64,000 nt of DNA from Shewanella sp. TC10 (lineage in GTDB: Bacteria; Pseudomonadota; Gammaproteobacteria; Enterobacterales; Shewanellaceae). The notes beneath the pieces are model-generated. The model ran no database searches, had not been told where the DNA came from, and worked only from the letters and a program-made list of their open reading frames with translations. This document shows, in pieces, positions 55,694 through 64,000 of this stretch; the first letter of the stretch is position 1, and every line of letters begins with the position of its first letter. The stretch spans positions 62,004 through 126,003 of the forward strand of contig NZ_VKHR01000003.1 of assembly GCF_009663145.1 (NCBI RefSeq), written 5' to 3'. The position numbers and the translations under genes were made by a program.

Positions 55694-56746
55694 ATGTATT
55701 ACCAAAATGATGACGTTAGAATTGATGAGATAAAAGAACTATTGCCTCCTATCGCTATTTTAGAGCGATTTCCGGCGTCAGAAACGGCATCAGCAACCGT
55801 GTTTAATGCTCGTGATGGAATCCACCGTATTCTGAACCGTCAAGATGACCGTTTACTTGTGGTCATTGGCCCATGCTCTATTCATGATCCTGTTGCTGCG
55901 TTAGATTATGGCAAGCGTTTAATTGCCCTGCGTGAACAATATAAAGATCAACTTGAAATTGTTATGCGTGTTTATTTTGAAAAACCGCGTACTACAGTGG
56001 GTTGGAAAGGCTTGATTAACGATCCATACATGGACAACAGTTTTAAGCTAAATGATGGCTTAAGAACAGCACGTAAATTACTGGTTGATTTGAATGAGTC
56101 AGGAATTCCTACCGCTGGTGAGTTCCTCGATATGATCACACCACAATATGTTGCTGACATGATGTGCTGGGGCGCAATTGGTGCGCGTACGACTGAATCA
56201 CAAGTTCACCGTGAACTTGCTTCAGGATTATCAAGTCCTGTTGGATTTAAAAATGGCACCGACGGTACAATTAAAGTGGCTATTGACGCCATAGGCGCAG
56301 CAAGTGCTCCGCATCACTTTTTATCGGTAACAAAGTTTGGCCATTCTGCAATCGTATCGACGAAAGGTAATCCTGATTGCCACATCATTTTACGCGGTGG
56401 TAAAGCGCCGAATTATAGCGAAAGCGATGTTACAGAGATTGAAGCTCAGTTAGAGAAAGCTAAATTACCTGCGAACATTATGATTGACTTTAGCCATGCA
56501 AATAGCAGCAAAGACTTTAAAAAACAGATGGTCGTTGCTGAAGATGTTGCAGGACAAATCAGTTCAGGTAATCAGAATATCTTTGGTGTGATGGTAGAAA
56601 GTAACATTGAAGAAGGCCGACAAGACTTAGTTGTTGGCAAAAAACTTTGTTATGGCCAAAGCATTACAGATGCTTGTATTGGTTGGAGCGATACTGAAAA
56701 GTTGCTTGCGACCTTAAGTGACAGCGTACTGAAAAGACGCGGTTAG
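55694..56746 (+). CDS. aroG: 3-deoxy-7-phosphoheptulonate synthase (class I)
   Basis: A 350-residue enzyme that joins phosphoenolpyruvate and erythrose 4-phosphate in the first step of the shikimate pathway. The sequence follows E. coli AroG almost throughout (MxYQNDD-R-I-EIKELLPP, LLVVIGPCSIHDP, EKPRTTVGWKGLINDP, GARTTESQVHRELASGLS, MIDFSHANSSK). AroG is the phenylalanine-sensitive isozyme; feedback type here is inferred from this resemblance. Cys in GPCSIH and the metal ligands His and Glu are present. Confidence 0.95.
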   Translation: MYYQNDDVRIDEIKELLPPIAILERFPASETASATVFNARDGIHRILNRQDDRLLVVIGPCSIHDPVAALDYGKRLIALREQYKDQLEIVMRVYFEKPRTTVGWKGLINDPYMDNSFKLNDGLRTARKLLVDLNESGIPTAGEFLDMITPQYVADMMCWGAIGARTTESQVHRELASGLSSPVGFKNGTDGTIKVAIDAIGAASAPHHFLSVTKFGHSAIVSTKGNPDCHIILRGGKAPNYSESDVTEIEAQLEKAKLPANIMIDFSHANSSKDFKKQMVVAEDVAGQISSGNQNIFGVMVESNIEEGRQDLVVGKKLCYGQSITDACIGWSDTEKLLATLSDSVLKRRG

Positions 56747-56770
56747 TCATTAATAGGCTATAAATAAATT

Positions 56771-56798
56771 AAAAAAGGCGCTGTTCAGCGCCTTTTTT
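56771..56798. terminator. Bidirectional terminator, aroG / 57-residue ORF
   Basis: AAAAAAGGCGCTG-TTC-AGCGCCTTTTTT; it serves aroG and begins at the stop codon of the convergent small gene. Confidence 0.9.
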
Positions 56799-56970
56799 AT
56801 TTGTTGGTGTTAGCTAAATATTCATTGGCTTTAGCTAGGCTTCCAAATGCCGAAATTAGATTGTTTCTTCCTTTATCTTGAAGCTCAGGGTTACCTGATT
56901 CAATCATCATCCATACCCATGTTTGTATTAATTGTAATGGTGGGTGCTGAACTTTTGTTGCGTCTAACAT
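56797..56970 (-). CDS. Small conserved-looking protein, 57 residues
   Basis: ATG at 56970, nine bases behind AAAGGAA, opens 57 codons starting MLDATKVQHPPLQLIQTW and ending EYLANTNK. It has Met/Trp-rich helix WVWMMIESG and a second helix LISAFGSLAKANEYL, no signal peptide. Good ribosome site, sensible composition and a terminator directly at the stop support a real gene. I know no family. It is too short for most ORF cut-offs. Confidence 0.65.
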   Translation of the reverse strand: MLDATKVQHPPLQLIQTWVWMMIESGNPELQDKGRNNLISAFGSLAKANEYLANTNK

Positions 56971-57359
56971 GTTGCTTCCTTTGAACGGGGAAAAAATGTT
57001 AATGGCTAGTATAATGCGCCAAAAAGTATCGATTAAAGAGTATCAAATTCTCTTTGGATGCTGAACTAGAAACAAGCTAATAATTGCATATTTAGCAAAT
57101 TATTTTATAAAAGCTAGCCTTTATAATTACTTAAAAACAGTTTTTGTAATTCAAAAGTTTTACGTATGGCGATTTTTTACAACCTAAAATCTAAAAAAGC
57201 GCGTGAAGGAAGTCAAAACTTCTCGAGATTTATTGATATGGAATAAATTTCAACTCCATATAATAGTGTTAACTTATTGTTGTGTTGATTGTGGTACTGG
57301 CTAAATTTTTAATGCTGGTGCTATTTTGAAAGTGAAATTAGTGTAATTGGTGAAAGTAA
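56971..57359. other. Intergenic region between small ORF and Atm1-type exporter
   Basis: About 390 AT-rich bases between divergent genes. It should hold both promoters. Nothing specific was recognised. Confidence 0.4.
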
Positions 57360-59147
57360 ATGAGACCGTCAGCATATTTTGATGGGCCAGTAGGAAAGCT
57401 AAACTGGCAAGTAGTGAGATTGTTATGGCCCTATTTATTTGAGTTCAAAGGGCGAATTTTTCTGGCGATGTTATGTCTTATTGTCGCCAAACTAGCCAGT
57501 GTCGGCTTACCTTTTATATTAAAAGACTTAGTCGATAGTTTAGATGGTCAAAAAACTGCAGCGATAGTGGCAGTTCCCGTCGCTTTAGTTATCGCCTACG
57601 GATCTGTTAGGTTCTTGAATGTCATTATTGGTGAAATAAGAGATACGCTGTTTGGGCGTGTCACAGAAAGAGCGATCAGGCGACTTGGTCTGGCTGTATT
57701 TGAGCACTTACATCGACTAGATCTTGATTTTCATTTAGACCGAAGAACAGGCGGGTTATCGCGAGACATTGAGCGTGGTACTAGTGGTATCAGCTTTTTG
57801 ATGCGATTTATGGTATTCAATATTGTGCCAACGCTACTTGAAATAAGCTTAGTGATCATCATTTTCTTCTTTAATTATGGTATTGGTTTTGCGTTGATTA
57901 CGCTGCTAGCTGTGGTTGCTTATATTGGTTATTCAATAATAGCAACGGAGTGGAGAACTGGTTTTGTTAGAGATGCTGCTAATGCAGATTCCCTATCAAA
58001 TACCCGCGCCGTTGACAGTTTATTGAACTATGAAACGGTGAAGTATTTTAATAATGAGCGTTATGAGTCAGACCGATATGATGCTGCGCTAGATCAATGG
58101 GAAGTGGCCAAACGTAAAAATAGGTTGTCATTATTTGCCCTTAATGCCGGGCAAGCGTTAATCATTGCTGTGGCAATGACCGCTATGATGTGGTTGGCAG
58201 CTTATGAAGTGACAGCTGGCAATATGACACTCGGTGATTTTGTGTTGATTAATGCCTTTATGATGCAGTTGTTTATACCGCTTAACTTTTTAGGTTTTGT
58301 ATATCGTGAAATTCGTGGTGCGTTAGCCAATATTGAACGTATGTTTGGCTTGCTAGACAAGATCCCAGCGATTAAAGATAGTCCAAGAGCATCTGATGTT
58401 GTCCCCACAAAAGGGGAGCTGAGTTTTAATCGTATTTGCTTTAACTATGACGAAAGAACCATTTTAAAAGACGTCAGCTTTACCATTCCAGCAGGCCAGA
58501 AAGTTGCCGTTGTGGGTGAAAGTGGTGCAGGTAAATCAACGCTGATTAAACTGCTATTTCGTTTTTATGATGTTGACAGTGGTGCAATAAAAATCGATGG
58601 GCAAGATATTCAACAATTGACGCAGCAAGCACTTCGTCAGTCCATCGCAATTGTTCCACAAGACACAGTGCTATTTAACGATACTATTTATAACAACATT
58701 CTGTATGGTAGGCCTACAGCGAGCGACGATGAATTAAGAGAGGCGGTTAAACTCGCTAATCTGACTGACTTTATTGAATCACTGCCTCAGCAGTGGGAAA
58801 CCAAAGTTGGTGAACGAGGTTTGAAACTCTCTGGTGGTGAAAAGCAACGGGTATCTATTGCACGGGCAATTTTAAAGTCAGCTCCTATTTTGGTGTTTGA
58901 TGAAGCTACGTCATCTTTAGATAGTAAATCTGAGCAGGCTATATTAACCGCATTAAAAGAGGCAGAAAAAGGTCATACAAGCTTGGTTGTAGCGCACCGT
59001 TTATCAACGATTATTGATGCTGATAAAATTGTCGTATTGAGTCAAGGAAGGATTGCTGAGCAAGGGACTCATCAGGCGTTACTTGTACAAAATGGCGTCT
59101 ATGCAAAACTGTGGCGGATCCAAAATGAGCAAACAATCACACTTTGA
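57360..59147 (+). CDS. ABC exporter, Atm1/HMT1 type (fused permease-ATPase)
   Basis: A 595-residue half-transporter. Six membrane segments lie in about residues 25-330, with DFHLDRRTGGLSRDIERGT and NYETVKYFNNE, which are Atm1 signatures. The nucleotide-binding domain (about 345-595) has Walker A GESGAGKST, signature LSGGEKQRVSIARA, Walker B ILVFDEATSSLD and the switch His in VVAHRLST. Bacterial Atm1 proteins export glutathione-linked metals or persulfides. No metal-related gene adjoins it, so the substrate is open. Confidence 0.92.
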   Translation: MRPSAYFDGPVGKLNWQVVRLLWPYLFEFKGRIFLAMLCLIVAKLASVGLPFILKDLVDSLDGQKTAAIVAVPVALVIAYGSVRFLNVIIGEIRDTLFGRVTERAIRRLGLAVFEHLHRLDLDFHLDRRTGGLSRDIERGTSGISFLMRFMVFNIVPTLLEISLVIIIFFFNYGIGFALITLLAVVAYIGYSIIATEWRTGFVRDAANADSLSNTRAVDSLLNYETVKYFNNERYESDRYDAALDQWEVAKRKNRLSLFALNAGQALIIAVAMTAMMWLAAYEVTAGNMTLGDFVLINAFMMQLFIPLNFLGFVYREIRGALANIERMFGLLDKIPAIKDSPRASDVVPTKGELSFNRICFNYDERTILKDVSFTIPAGQKVAVVGESGAGKSTLIKLLFRFYDVDSGAIKIDGQDIQQLTQQALRQSIAIVPQDTVLFNDTIYNNILYGRPTASDDELREAVKLANLTDFIESLPQQWETKVGERGLKLSGGEKQRVSIARAILKSAPILVFDEATSSLDSKSEQAILTALKEAEKGHTSLVVAHRLSTIIDADKIVVLSQGRIAEQGTHQALLVQNGVYAKLWRIQNEQTITL

Positions 59148-59285
59148 TGTGCAGCTTGTATACGTTTTCTCTCTTTGATAGTGCAGTTTTTGTGTATAAT
59201 TAACTTTAATTGCCTGGAAAGGATTGAGATCGTTTAGGTAAATAGGAAATTGTCAGGTAATTAAGCCTAAGTATGGAGGTAGTTA

Positions 59286-59534
59286 GTGCAAAACATTTCT
59301 TTAATAGCAGCCTTAGAGGGTACACAACACAAAGTGACCACTGATTGGTTTGCAATTATGGCGACGCTTGAGAAGCGAGAAATGAATCAAGATGAACTGC
59401 AGTCTGTCTATGATGAATTATGCGCAGGCTTGATTGTGACTACCCGTGGACTAACTCTAGCTAAAATAAACGATAACGAGAGTGAAGATAGTTTATTAAA
59501 AGCAGATGATAGTGCGGCAGATATTTTGGTATAA
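59286..59534 (+). CDS. Small acidic protein of unknown function
   Basis: An 82-residue protein with a GTG start seven bases after GGAGG. The N-terminal half is helical and winged-helix-like in feel (TDWFAIMATLEKREMNQDELQSVYDEL); the C-terminal end is acidic (ESEDSLLKADDSAADILV). No family recognised. Confidence 0.6.
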   Translation: MQNISLIAALEGTQHKVTTDWFAIMATLEKREMNQDELQSVYDELCAGLIVTTRGLTLAKINDNESEDSLLKADDSAADILV

Positions 59535-59608
59535 ACGCTCAAAGAACCTATTTAGCTGTAGGTTTGTGTAACAGCCTTAAAGTTAGTATTACAGTGATAA
59601 ATAGACAT

Positions 59609-59639
59609 AAAAAAAGCAATCATGATGATTGCTTTTTTA
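59609..59639. terminator. Bidirectional terminator between two small genes
   Basis: AAAAAAGCAATCA-TGATGATTGCTTTTTT; A- and T-runs on both sides, between convergent genes. Confidence 0.88.
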
Positions 59640-59667
59640 TTGCCTTTTGACTTGTCTAATCGTCAAT

Positions 59668-59868
59668 TTATCTATTTTTAGACCAGCTATGGCAGACCAT
59701 TTTAATCATTGAGTTTGCGCTACTGTCTTCAGTTAATCGAGTAATTTGTCCTTGTTCAAAACAAACCTTTTCACCTTCAATCTCAGATAGCTTTTCACAG
59801 TTGCTACAGGTCAGCGACAATGATTTATGAGTCCCACCGGAAGTCATAATCGAATTTGCAGTTTTCAA
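59668..59868 (-). CDS. Small four-cysteine protein
   Basis: A 66-residue protein with a TTG start, seven bases after AGGGA; ATG 59847 would shorten it by seven residues. It has four Cys: a CxxC in LTCSNCEKL, one in KVCFEQGQ and one in MVCHSWSK, together with a His. This looks like a small zinc-ribbon-like or redox protein. No known family was recognised. It is convergent with the 82-residue gene and shares its terminator. Confidence 0.6.
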   Translation of the reverse strand: MKTANSIMTSGGTHKSLSLTCSNCEKLSEIEGEKVCFEQGQITRLTEDSSANSMIKMVCHSWSKNR

Positions 59869-60016
59869 AAGTTAGTCCCTAAACAAATGTGCTCTATGTC
59901 ACAATTTTACACCTAATGTAAAAATAGTTCAAAGTAATGGTATGTCAATATATTAGCAATAGGTCTAATAGTTTTTACTAATTAACACTGTCAGGTGTTA
60001 AACAACTTATCAATTA

Positions 60017-61498
60017 CTAATATTGTCGGTAAAACTTATCTAAGGAGACTGAGATACCACTTTCAGTGACAATCTTTGCATGGTGACGAGTAAGCTGTCT
60101 TGGTTCACTTACGCCGCATGAATGAGCAATAATCTTTAAATCATGATGCAATGACATATTGTAGTTTGCGACTCTTGCCGATTTATTACGCGGATCTAAT
60201 CCCTGTTGTAAGTGTTTATTATGGGTAGTAATCCCAGTAGGGCAGGTATCTTTATTACACTGCAATGCTTGTATGCAGCCTAAGGCAAACATATTGCCTC
60301 TGGCTGATGCGATAAAGTCAGCACCTGTCGCCAGTGCCCATGCGACTTGGGAAGGCAACACCATTTTGCCACTAGCAATCACCTTGATTCTTTGTTTTAA
60401 GCCTTTTTGCCTGAATAAATTGATAACAATAGGTAGGCTTTCTTTTATTGGTAAACCAACATGATCCATTAATGCCTGAGGGGCGGCTCCTGTTCCACCT
60501 TCAGCACTATCTAAAGTGAAAAAGTCGGGAGCATGTTCAATACCTCGATGGTTTATTTCTTCACATAAATCAATTAACCATTGTTCATCACCTAGCACAG
60601 CCTTAATACCTGTCGGCTTACCAGTGACTTCGCGCACATGACAAATCATGTCTAGGATATCCACAACGCTATTAAATTCTGCATGGCCATTAGGGCTAAT
60701 TGAATCTTGCCCTACCGGGATCCCGCGAATGGCGGCAATTTCTTCGGTGACTTTCACACCCGGTAAAATGCCTCCTTTACCAGGTTTAGCCCCTTGGCTG
60801 AGCTTTATTTCAAACATTTTGATATTGTCATGCTCTGCAATAGCGCGAAGTTTGTCATCATCTAAATGGCCATCGTCATCACGAACCCCATATTTAGCAG
60901 TTCCGATTTGAAATACGAGATCGCAATTGCCCTTTAAATGGTGCTCACTTAGCCCCCCTTCACCAGTGTTTAGCCAACAACCAGCTTGTGCGGCGCCATG
61001 AGATAAAGCGGTAACAGCTGGACGAGACAAAGCACCGAAACTCATTGCTGAAATGTGGCAAATGGTCGATGTTTGATAAGGTATTTTGCATTCAGTACCG
61101 ATAGTGAGAACGTTATCTGTATGCTGATCTGAGTCGTATTTAGGAAATGCCGCATTCAAAAACATCACAGTGCCAGTTCTGTCGTGGGTTTGAGTTGAAC
61201 CGAATGAAATGGTCCGATCGATATTTTTAGCAGCGCGGTAAATCCAACTGCGTTCAGCGCGATTAAAGGGTAATTCTTCACGGTCTTGGGCAAAAAAGTA
61301 TTGTCTAAAAAACTCACCCTGCTTTTCAAATAGGTAACGAAAACGACCTATAACAGGGTAGTTGTGACGAATCGCTTGTTTGGTTTGTAATTTATCGGCG
61401 ATATACATATAAATTACAGCGATAAAACCGATAGCAATACAGGCTAGAAATAATCCAGTAAAGATTTCTAATCCGACAATAAACCAATGTGGTTGCAT
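60017..61498 (-). CDS. Membrane-anchored FMN-binding glutamate synthase-like protein
   Basis: A 493-residue protein: an N-terminal membrane segment (about 8-32), then a glutamate-synthase alpha-subunit-like FMN barrel (about 100-470). ISAMSFGALSRPAVTALSHGA, GEGGLSEHHLKG, KPGKGGILPGVKV, TLDSAEGGTGAAPQ and the 3Fe-4S-type cysteines CIQALQCNKDTCPTGI are all present. It lacks the amidotransferase domain of GltB. Homologues are common as single genes, with unproven reaction. Confidence 0.9.
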   Translation of the reverse strand: MQPHWFIVGLEIFTGLFLACIAIGFIAVIYMYIADKLQTKQAIRHNYPVIGRFRYLFEKQGEFFRQYFFAQDREELPFNRAERSWIYRAAKNIDRTISFGSTQTHDRTGTVMFLNAAFPKYDSDQHTDNVLTIGTECKIPYQTSTICHISAMSFGALSRPAVTALSHGAAQAGCWLNTGEGGLSEHHLKGNCDLVFQIGTAKYGVRDDDGHLDDDKLRAIAEHDNIKMFEIKLSQGAKPGKGGILPGVKVTEEIAAIRGIPVGQDSISPNGHAEFNSVVDILDMICHVREVTGKPTGIKAVLGDEQWLIDLCEEINHRGIEHAPDFFTLDSAEGGTGAAPQALMDHVGLPIKESLPIVINLFRQKGLKQRIKVIASGKMVLPSQVAWALATGADFIASARGNMFALGCIQALQCNKDTCPTGITTHNKHLQQGLDPRNKSARVANYNMSLHHDLKIIAHSCGVSEPRQLTRHHAKIVTESGISVSLDKFYRQY

Positions 61499-61728
61499 TT
61501 TTGTTCCTTAAAAATGTTCGATGGCAATCGTTGAAGTATGGTGCGCGTTAAATGAGTGATATCACTAAGCTGTTCAATTTTTGACTAAATTCATTATGGA
61601 TGAAGCCAAGCGATTGTTCTAGCCTAATCTTGTCAGTATTGCAGATGTCGTTTAACTCAAGGTTTTTACAAAATTGCCGATAAAGTAAGCTAACCTGAAT
61701 TGTTATTGATAAATTATTGGAGCTGATG

Positions 61729-62331
61729 ATGGAGCTATATAACCCGACGCAAATGAATGCCAAATCACACCGTCAAACTTCGTCAGATGAGATGCAGGCT
61801 AAATCTGATGCTAAGCCATTAACTGCTAATGATGGTGCCGCTGAAGTTAAAAAAACATCGGTTAGTGAGATGAGCCGAGATCTTAAAAACAGCAGCATCC
61901 TAGCAGCGCAAGAAAAAGTCAGCATCGCTGCTGGCGATCAGTCTATGGCATTGTTATACCGCGCCGCCATTGATGCGATTAATATTGAACTTGAGCCAAC
62001 AATGGGCGAAAACGCGATTCAGAAAACCGCTGATAGTGAAGTCGACTATTCGCCAGAAGCAACAGCTGAGCGTATAGTCAGCTTTGCGACTAATTTCTTT
62101 TCAGTGCATCAGCAGCAGAACAGCCAAATGGAATTTACTGAGCAATTAGATAGCTTTATGGAAAAAATTTCTGGTGCGATAGATCAAGGCTTTAAAGAAG
62201 CGACTGAGATACTATCGGGTTTGAAAGTGTTTGAAGGTGACATTGCAGCTGGAGTGGAACAAACCTATAGTTTAATTCAGGCGGGGCTTGAAACTTTTAA
62301 ACAAAATACAGCACCGCCGCAAGTTGACTAA
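61729..62331 (+). CDS. DUF5610 protein
   Basis: About 200 residues. The ribosome site GGAG (61719-61722) favours ATG 61729; ATG 61726 and TTG 61717 are also in frame. After a polar, low-complexity N-terminal 55 residues, a helical domain with YSPEATAERIVSFATNFFSVH and GFKEATEILSGLKVFEGDIA is the DUF5610 region. It has no signal peptide. Function unknown. The fpr gene follows 40 bases downstream and may be co-transcribed. Confidence 0.8.
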   Translation: MELYNPTQMNAKSHRQTSSDEMQAKSDAKPLTANDGAAEVKKTSVSEMSRDLKNSSILAAQEKVSIAAGDQSMALLYRAAIDAINIELEPTMGENAIQKTADSEVDYSPEATAERIVSFATNFFSVHQQQNSQMEFTEQLDSFMEKISGAIDQGFKEATEILSGLKVFEGDIAAGVEQTYSLIQAGLETFKQNTAPPQVD

Positions 62332-62371
62332 AAACATTGAATATCGTCATTTATGAGTCAAGGAATAGCTT

Positions 62372-63121
62372 ATGTGGACAACGGGTACCGTCATTGAACG
62401 TATTGAATGGAACGAGAAGTTATTCTCATTGCGTATTAAGGCCGATGTCGAGCCATTTATTGCTGGGCAATTTATCAAGCTGAGCCAAATTCGCGATGAC
62501 AAACGCATTGCACGAGCTTATTCAGTTGTGAACCCACCGGGTAAGGACTATGTTGAAATTTTAGCTGTTGCGGTAGAAGAAGGGCAATTATCTCCCGATC
62601 TTCAAGCGCTTAATGTTGGTGATAATATTGAAGTCAGCACTAAGGCCGCAGGTTTTATGACCTTAGATGAAATCCCTACAGGTGCATTGCAAGGTCCGCA
62701 CTTATGGTTCTTAGCGACAGGTACTGCAGTGGGTCCGTTTATCTCAATGATGGAAACTGAAGAGCCATGGTTAAGATTTGAAAAAGTCGTGTTGGTATAT
62801 GGGGTAAGGTTAATTGAAGATTTAGCTTATTTACCTCAGTTACAAGCACTACAGAAAAAGTATCCCACACAATTTATTTTCATTCCTTCAGTGACTAGGG
62901 AAGCCTTTGATGGCGGACTATCATGTCGTATTCCTGATGGGCTACAAAGTGGTATTCTGGAACAAACCGCAGGAGTGGCGTTAAACCAAGATAACGCTCA
63001 GGTGATGATTTGTGGCAACCCAGGCATGATTAGCGATGCACAGACTGTACTCACCGAAAAAGGTTTAGTTAAAAACTTACGTCGTGCACCAGGTCAAATC
63101 ACAGTCGAGAAATATTGGTAA
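62372..63121 (+). CDS. fpr: Ferredoxin/flavodoxin-NADP+ reductase
   Basis: A 249-residue flavoprotein that exchanges electrons between NADPH and ferredoxin or flavodoxin. It follows E. coli Fpr in length and motifs: FAD-binding RAYSVVNPPG, GQFIKL, NADP-binding LATGTAVGPFISMM and MICGNPGMISD, and the C-terminus ending in YW, the aromatic that stacks on the flavin. No signal peptide. Confidence 0.94.
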   Translation: MWTTGTVIERIEWNEKLFSLRIKADVEPFIAGQFIKLSQIRDDKRIARAYSVVNPPGKDYVEILAVAVEEGQLSPDLQALNVGDNIEVSTKAAGFMTLDEIPTGALQGPHLWFLATGTAVGPFISMMETEEPWLRFEKVVLVYGVRLIEDLAYLPQLQALQKKYPTQFIFIPSVTREAFDGGLSCRIPDGLQSGILEQTAGVALNQDNAQVMICGNPGMISDAQTVLTEKGLVKNLRRAPGQITVEKYW

Positions 63122-63260
63122 AACATTACTGCAAAGGTTGTGTGAGGTGAAACTCGCGCAGCTTTTAAGCTGTTTTCTTGCCGCTGTTTTTCCATGTAAT
63201 TCATAAATGTATATATAACAACACTTGCTCCTTTAGCAGCGATCTATTATCCTTTCCGCA

Positions 63261-63279
63261 ATTGATAATTGTTATCATT
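63261..63279 (+). promoter_or_regulatory. Fur box upstream of iron-binding protein gene
   Basis: ATTGATAATTGTTATCATT matches the 19-bp Fur consensus GATAATGATAATCATTATC as a near-perfect inverted repeat, about 70 bases before the ATG. Confidence 0.8.
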
Positions 63280-63348
63280 TCCATAAGCAATTACTTAACC
63301 GTCAGTTTACATCAGGGTTAAGTCGTGCCAAGCCAAGGAGAATTTGGA

Positions 63349-64000
63349 ATGAAATCGTTTAAAAGTTTAGCGCTGTTAGGTTTAGCTACAGTGACATCTA
63401 TGGGATCTATTGCTGCCACTGCTGCAGATGATCTTACTGTTTACTCTTACCGACAAGCTTTTCTTGTTGAACCGATTTTAGAACAATTCACCAAGGACAC
63501 AGGCATTAAAGTTAATGTCGTATTCGCTAAAGATGGTATTGCAGAGCGTATCGCTCGCGAAGGCCGTCTTTCTCCTGCTGATGTCGTGCTTACATCTGAC
63601 TTTTCTCGTTTAATGGAATTGGTTGATAAAGACCTGGTTGTTGATGTTAAAAGCGATACTTTGAATAACAATATTCCTGAGCAATACCGTTCACCAGAAA
63701 ATGATTGGTACGCATTAACTATGCGTGTTCGTAATGTTTACTCATCTAAAGATCGCACTGGTAAACTTGATCTTAACTACGAAGACCTAGCCTCTGAAGA
63801 GTATAAAGGTAAAATTTGTACTCGCAGTTTCAAGCATCCATATAACATTGCGCTAGTGGCATCAATGATTGCTCACCACGGTGAGGCTGAAACCAAAACT
63901 TGGCTTGAAGGTGTTAAAGCTAATTTAGCTCGTAAACCACAAGGTAACGATCGCGCACAAGTTAAAGCGGTTAAAGAAGGCCTATGTGATGTTGCGATTG
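63349..64000 (+). CDS. Iron(III) ABC transporter substrate-binding protein, partial (FbpA-like)
   Basis: The first 217 codons of a gene that leaves the window. Signal peptide to about SIAATAA (residue 25), then DLTVYSYRQAFLVEPILEQF, a typical start of FbpA/FutA-type periplasmic binding proteins, TGIKVNVVFAKDG, GRLSPADVVLTSDFSRL and later KICTRSFKHPYNIALVASMI. The start follows AAGGAG. It should capture ferric iron in the periplasm for an ABC importer whose other genes lie beyond the edge. A Fur box precedes it. Confidence 0.93.
   Translation, partial: MKSFKSLALLGLATVTSMGSIAATAADDLTVYSYRQAFLVEPILEQFTKDTGIKVNVVFAKDGIAERIAREGRLSPADVVLTSDFSRLMELVDKDLVVDVKSDTLNNNIPEQYRSPENDWYALTMRVRNVYSSKDRTGKLDLNYEDLASEEYKGKICTRSFKHPYNIALVASMIAHHGEAETKTWLEGVKANLARKPQGNDRAQVKAVKEGLCDVAI

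Noticed and set aside
61548-61763. 71-codon minus-strand ORF upstream of the DUF5610 gene
   Set aside because: It overlaps the start of the real gene on the other strand and lacks a ribosome site or motif.

Overview
The window reads as a stretch of a gammaproteobacterial chromosome, most likely Shewanella or a close marine relative (inference). The protein repertoire supports this: YgfZ, SerA, ZapE, GlnE, GlnK-AmtB, an S46 dipeptidyl-peptidase, DUF3081, a YjfI/YjfJ/YjfK set, an AroG close to the enterobacterial one, and many hairpin-plus-T-run terminators. Base composition looks moderately AT-rich throughout. No rRNA, tRNA, CRISPR array, insertion sequence or prophage was recognised.

Layout. 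1-3674: a three-gene ABC operon (ATPase, double FtsX-type permease, AttH-like lipoprotein cut by the window edge). 4077-10414: a very large five-PAS hybrid kinase followed by a receiver/HD-GYP protein. 10534-13632: ygfZ, serA and a yjdF-like gene. 13862-19301: a surface/biofilm block with a CsgD-type regulator, a long curlin-repeat protein and a secreted subtilase. 19433-32706: thioesterase, small membrane protein, catalase with a possible leader peptide, aromatic amino acid permease, DPP7-like S46 peptidase, rluF-like pseudouridine synthase, DUF998 protein, NhaC antiporter, SH3 protein, and the DUF47-pitA phosphate operon. 32931-34415: a CYTH-CHAD gene divergent from the phosphate operon across an array of PHO-type half-sites.

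35533-42348 is the most interesting block. On the minus strand it holds a lipoprotein, a double DUF350 membrane protein, a membrane-anchored spermidine-synthase-like enzyme, then YjfI (DUF2170), YjfJ (PspA/IM30), YjfK (DUF2491), a small protein with two ribbon-helix-helix-like segments, and a voltage-gated-type potassium channel. Three identical 13-bp palindromes (GACATATTATGTC) sit at two promoters, one in front of each half of this cluster, which suggests a single dedicated regulator. The double ribbon-helix-helix-like protein is the best candidate within the block. The ATP-grasp ligase that accompanies these families elsewhere is not seen here.

42595-53520: glnE, a GAF-GGDEF cyclase, a DUF3081 protein, zapE, a second CsgD/LuxR-type regulator, a membrane-anchored bactofilin, and glnK-amtB behind two NtrC-type sites and a possible sigma-54 promoter. 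53622-64000: a periplasmic protein, a transglutaminase-like/TPR lipoprotein, aroG, a previously unlisted 57-residue ORF, an Atm1-type ABC exporter, two small proteins, a glutamate-synthase-like membrane flavoprotein, a DUF5610 protein, fpr, and the start of a Fur-box-preceded iron-binding protein.

Two copies of a non-coding dispersed element of about 0.6 kb lie in opposite orientation at 34743-35401 and 50901-51511. Short 11-15 bp tandem repeats occur at four gene boundaries.
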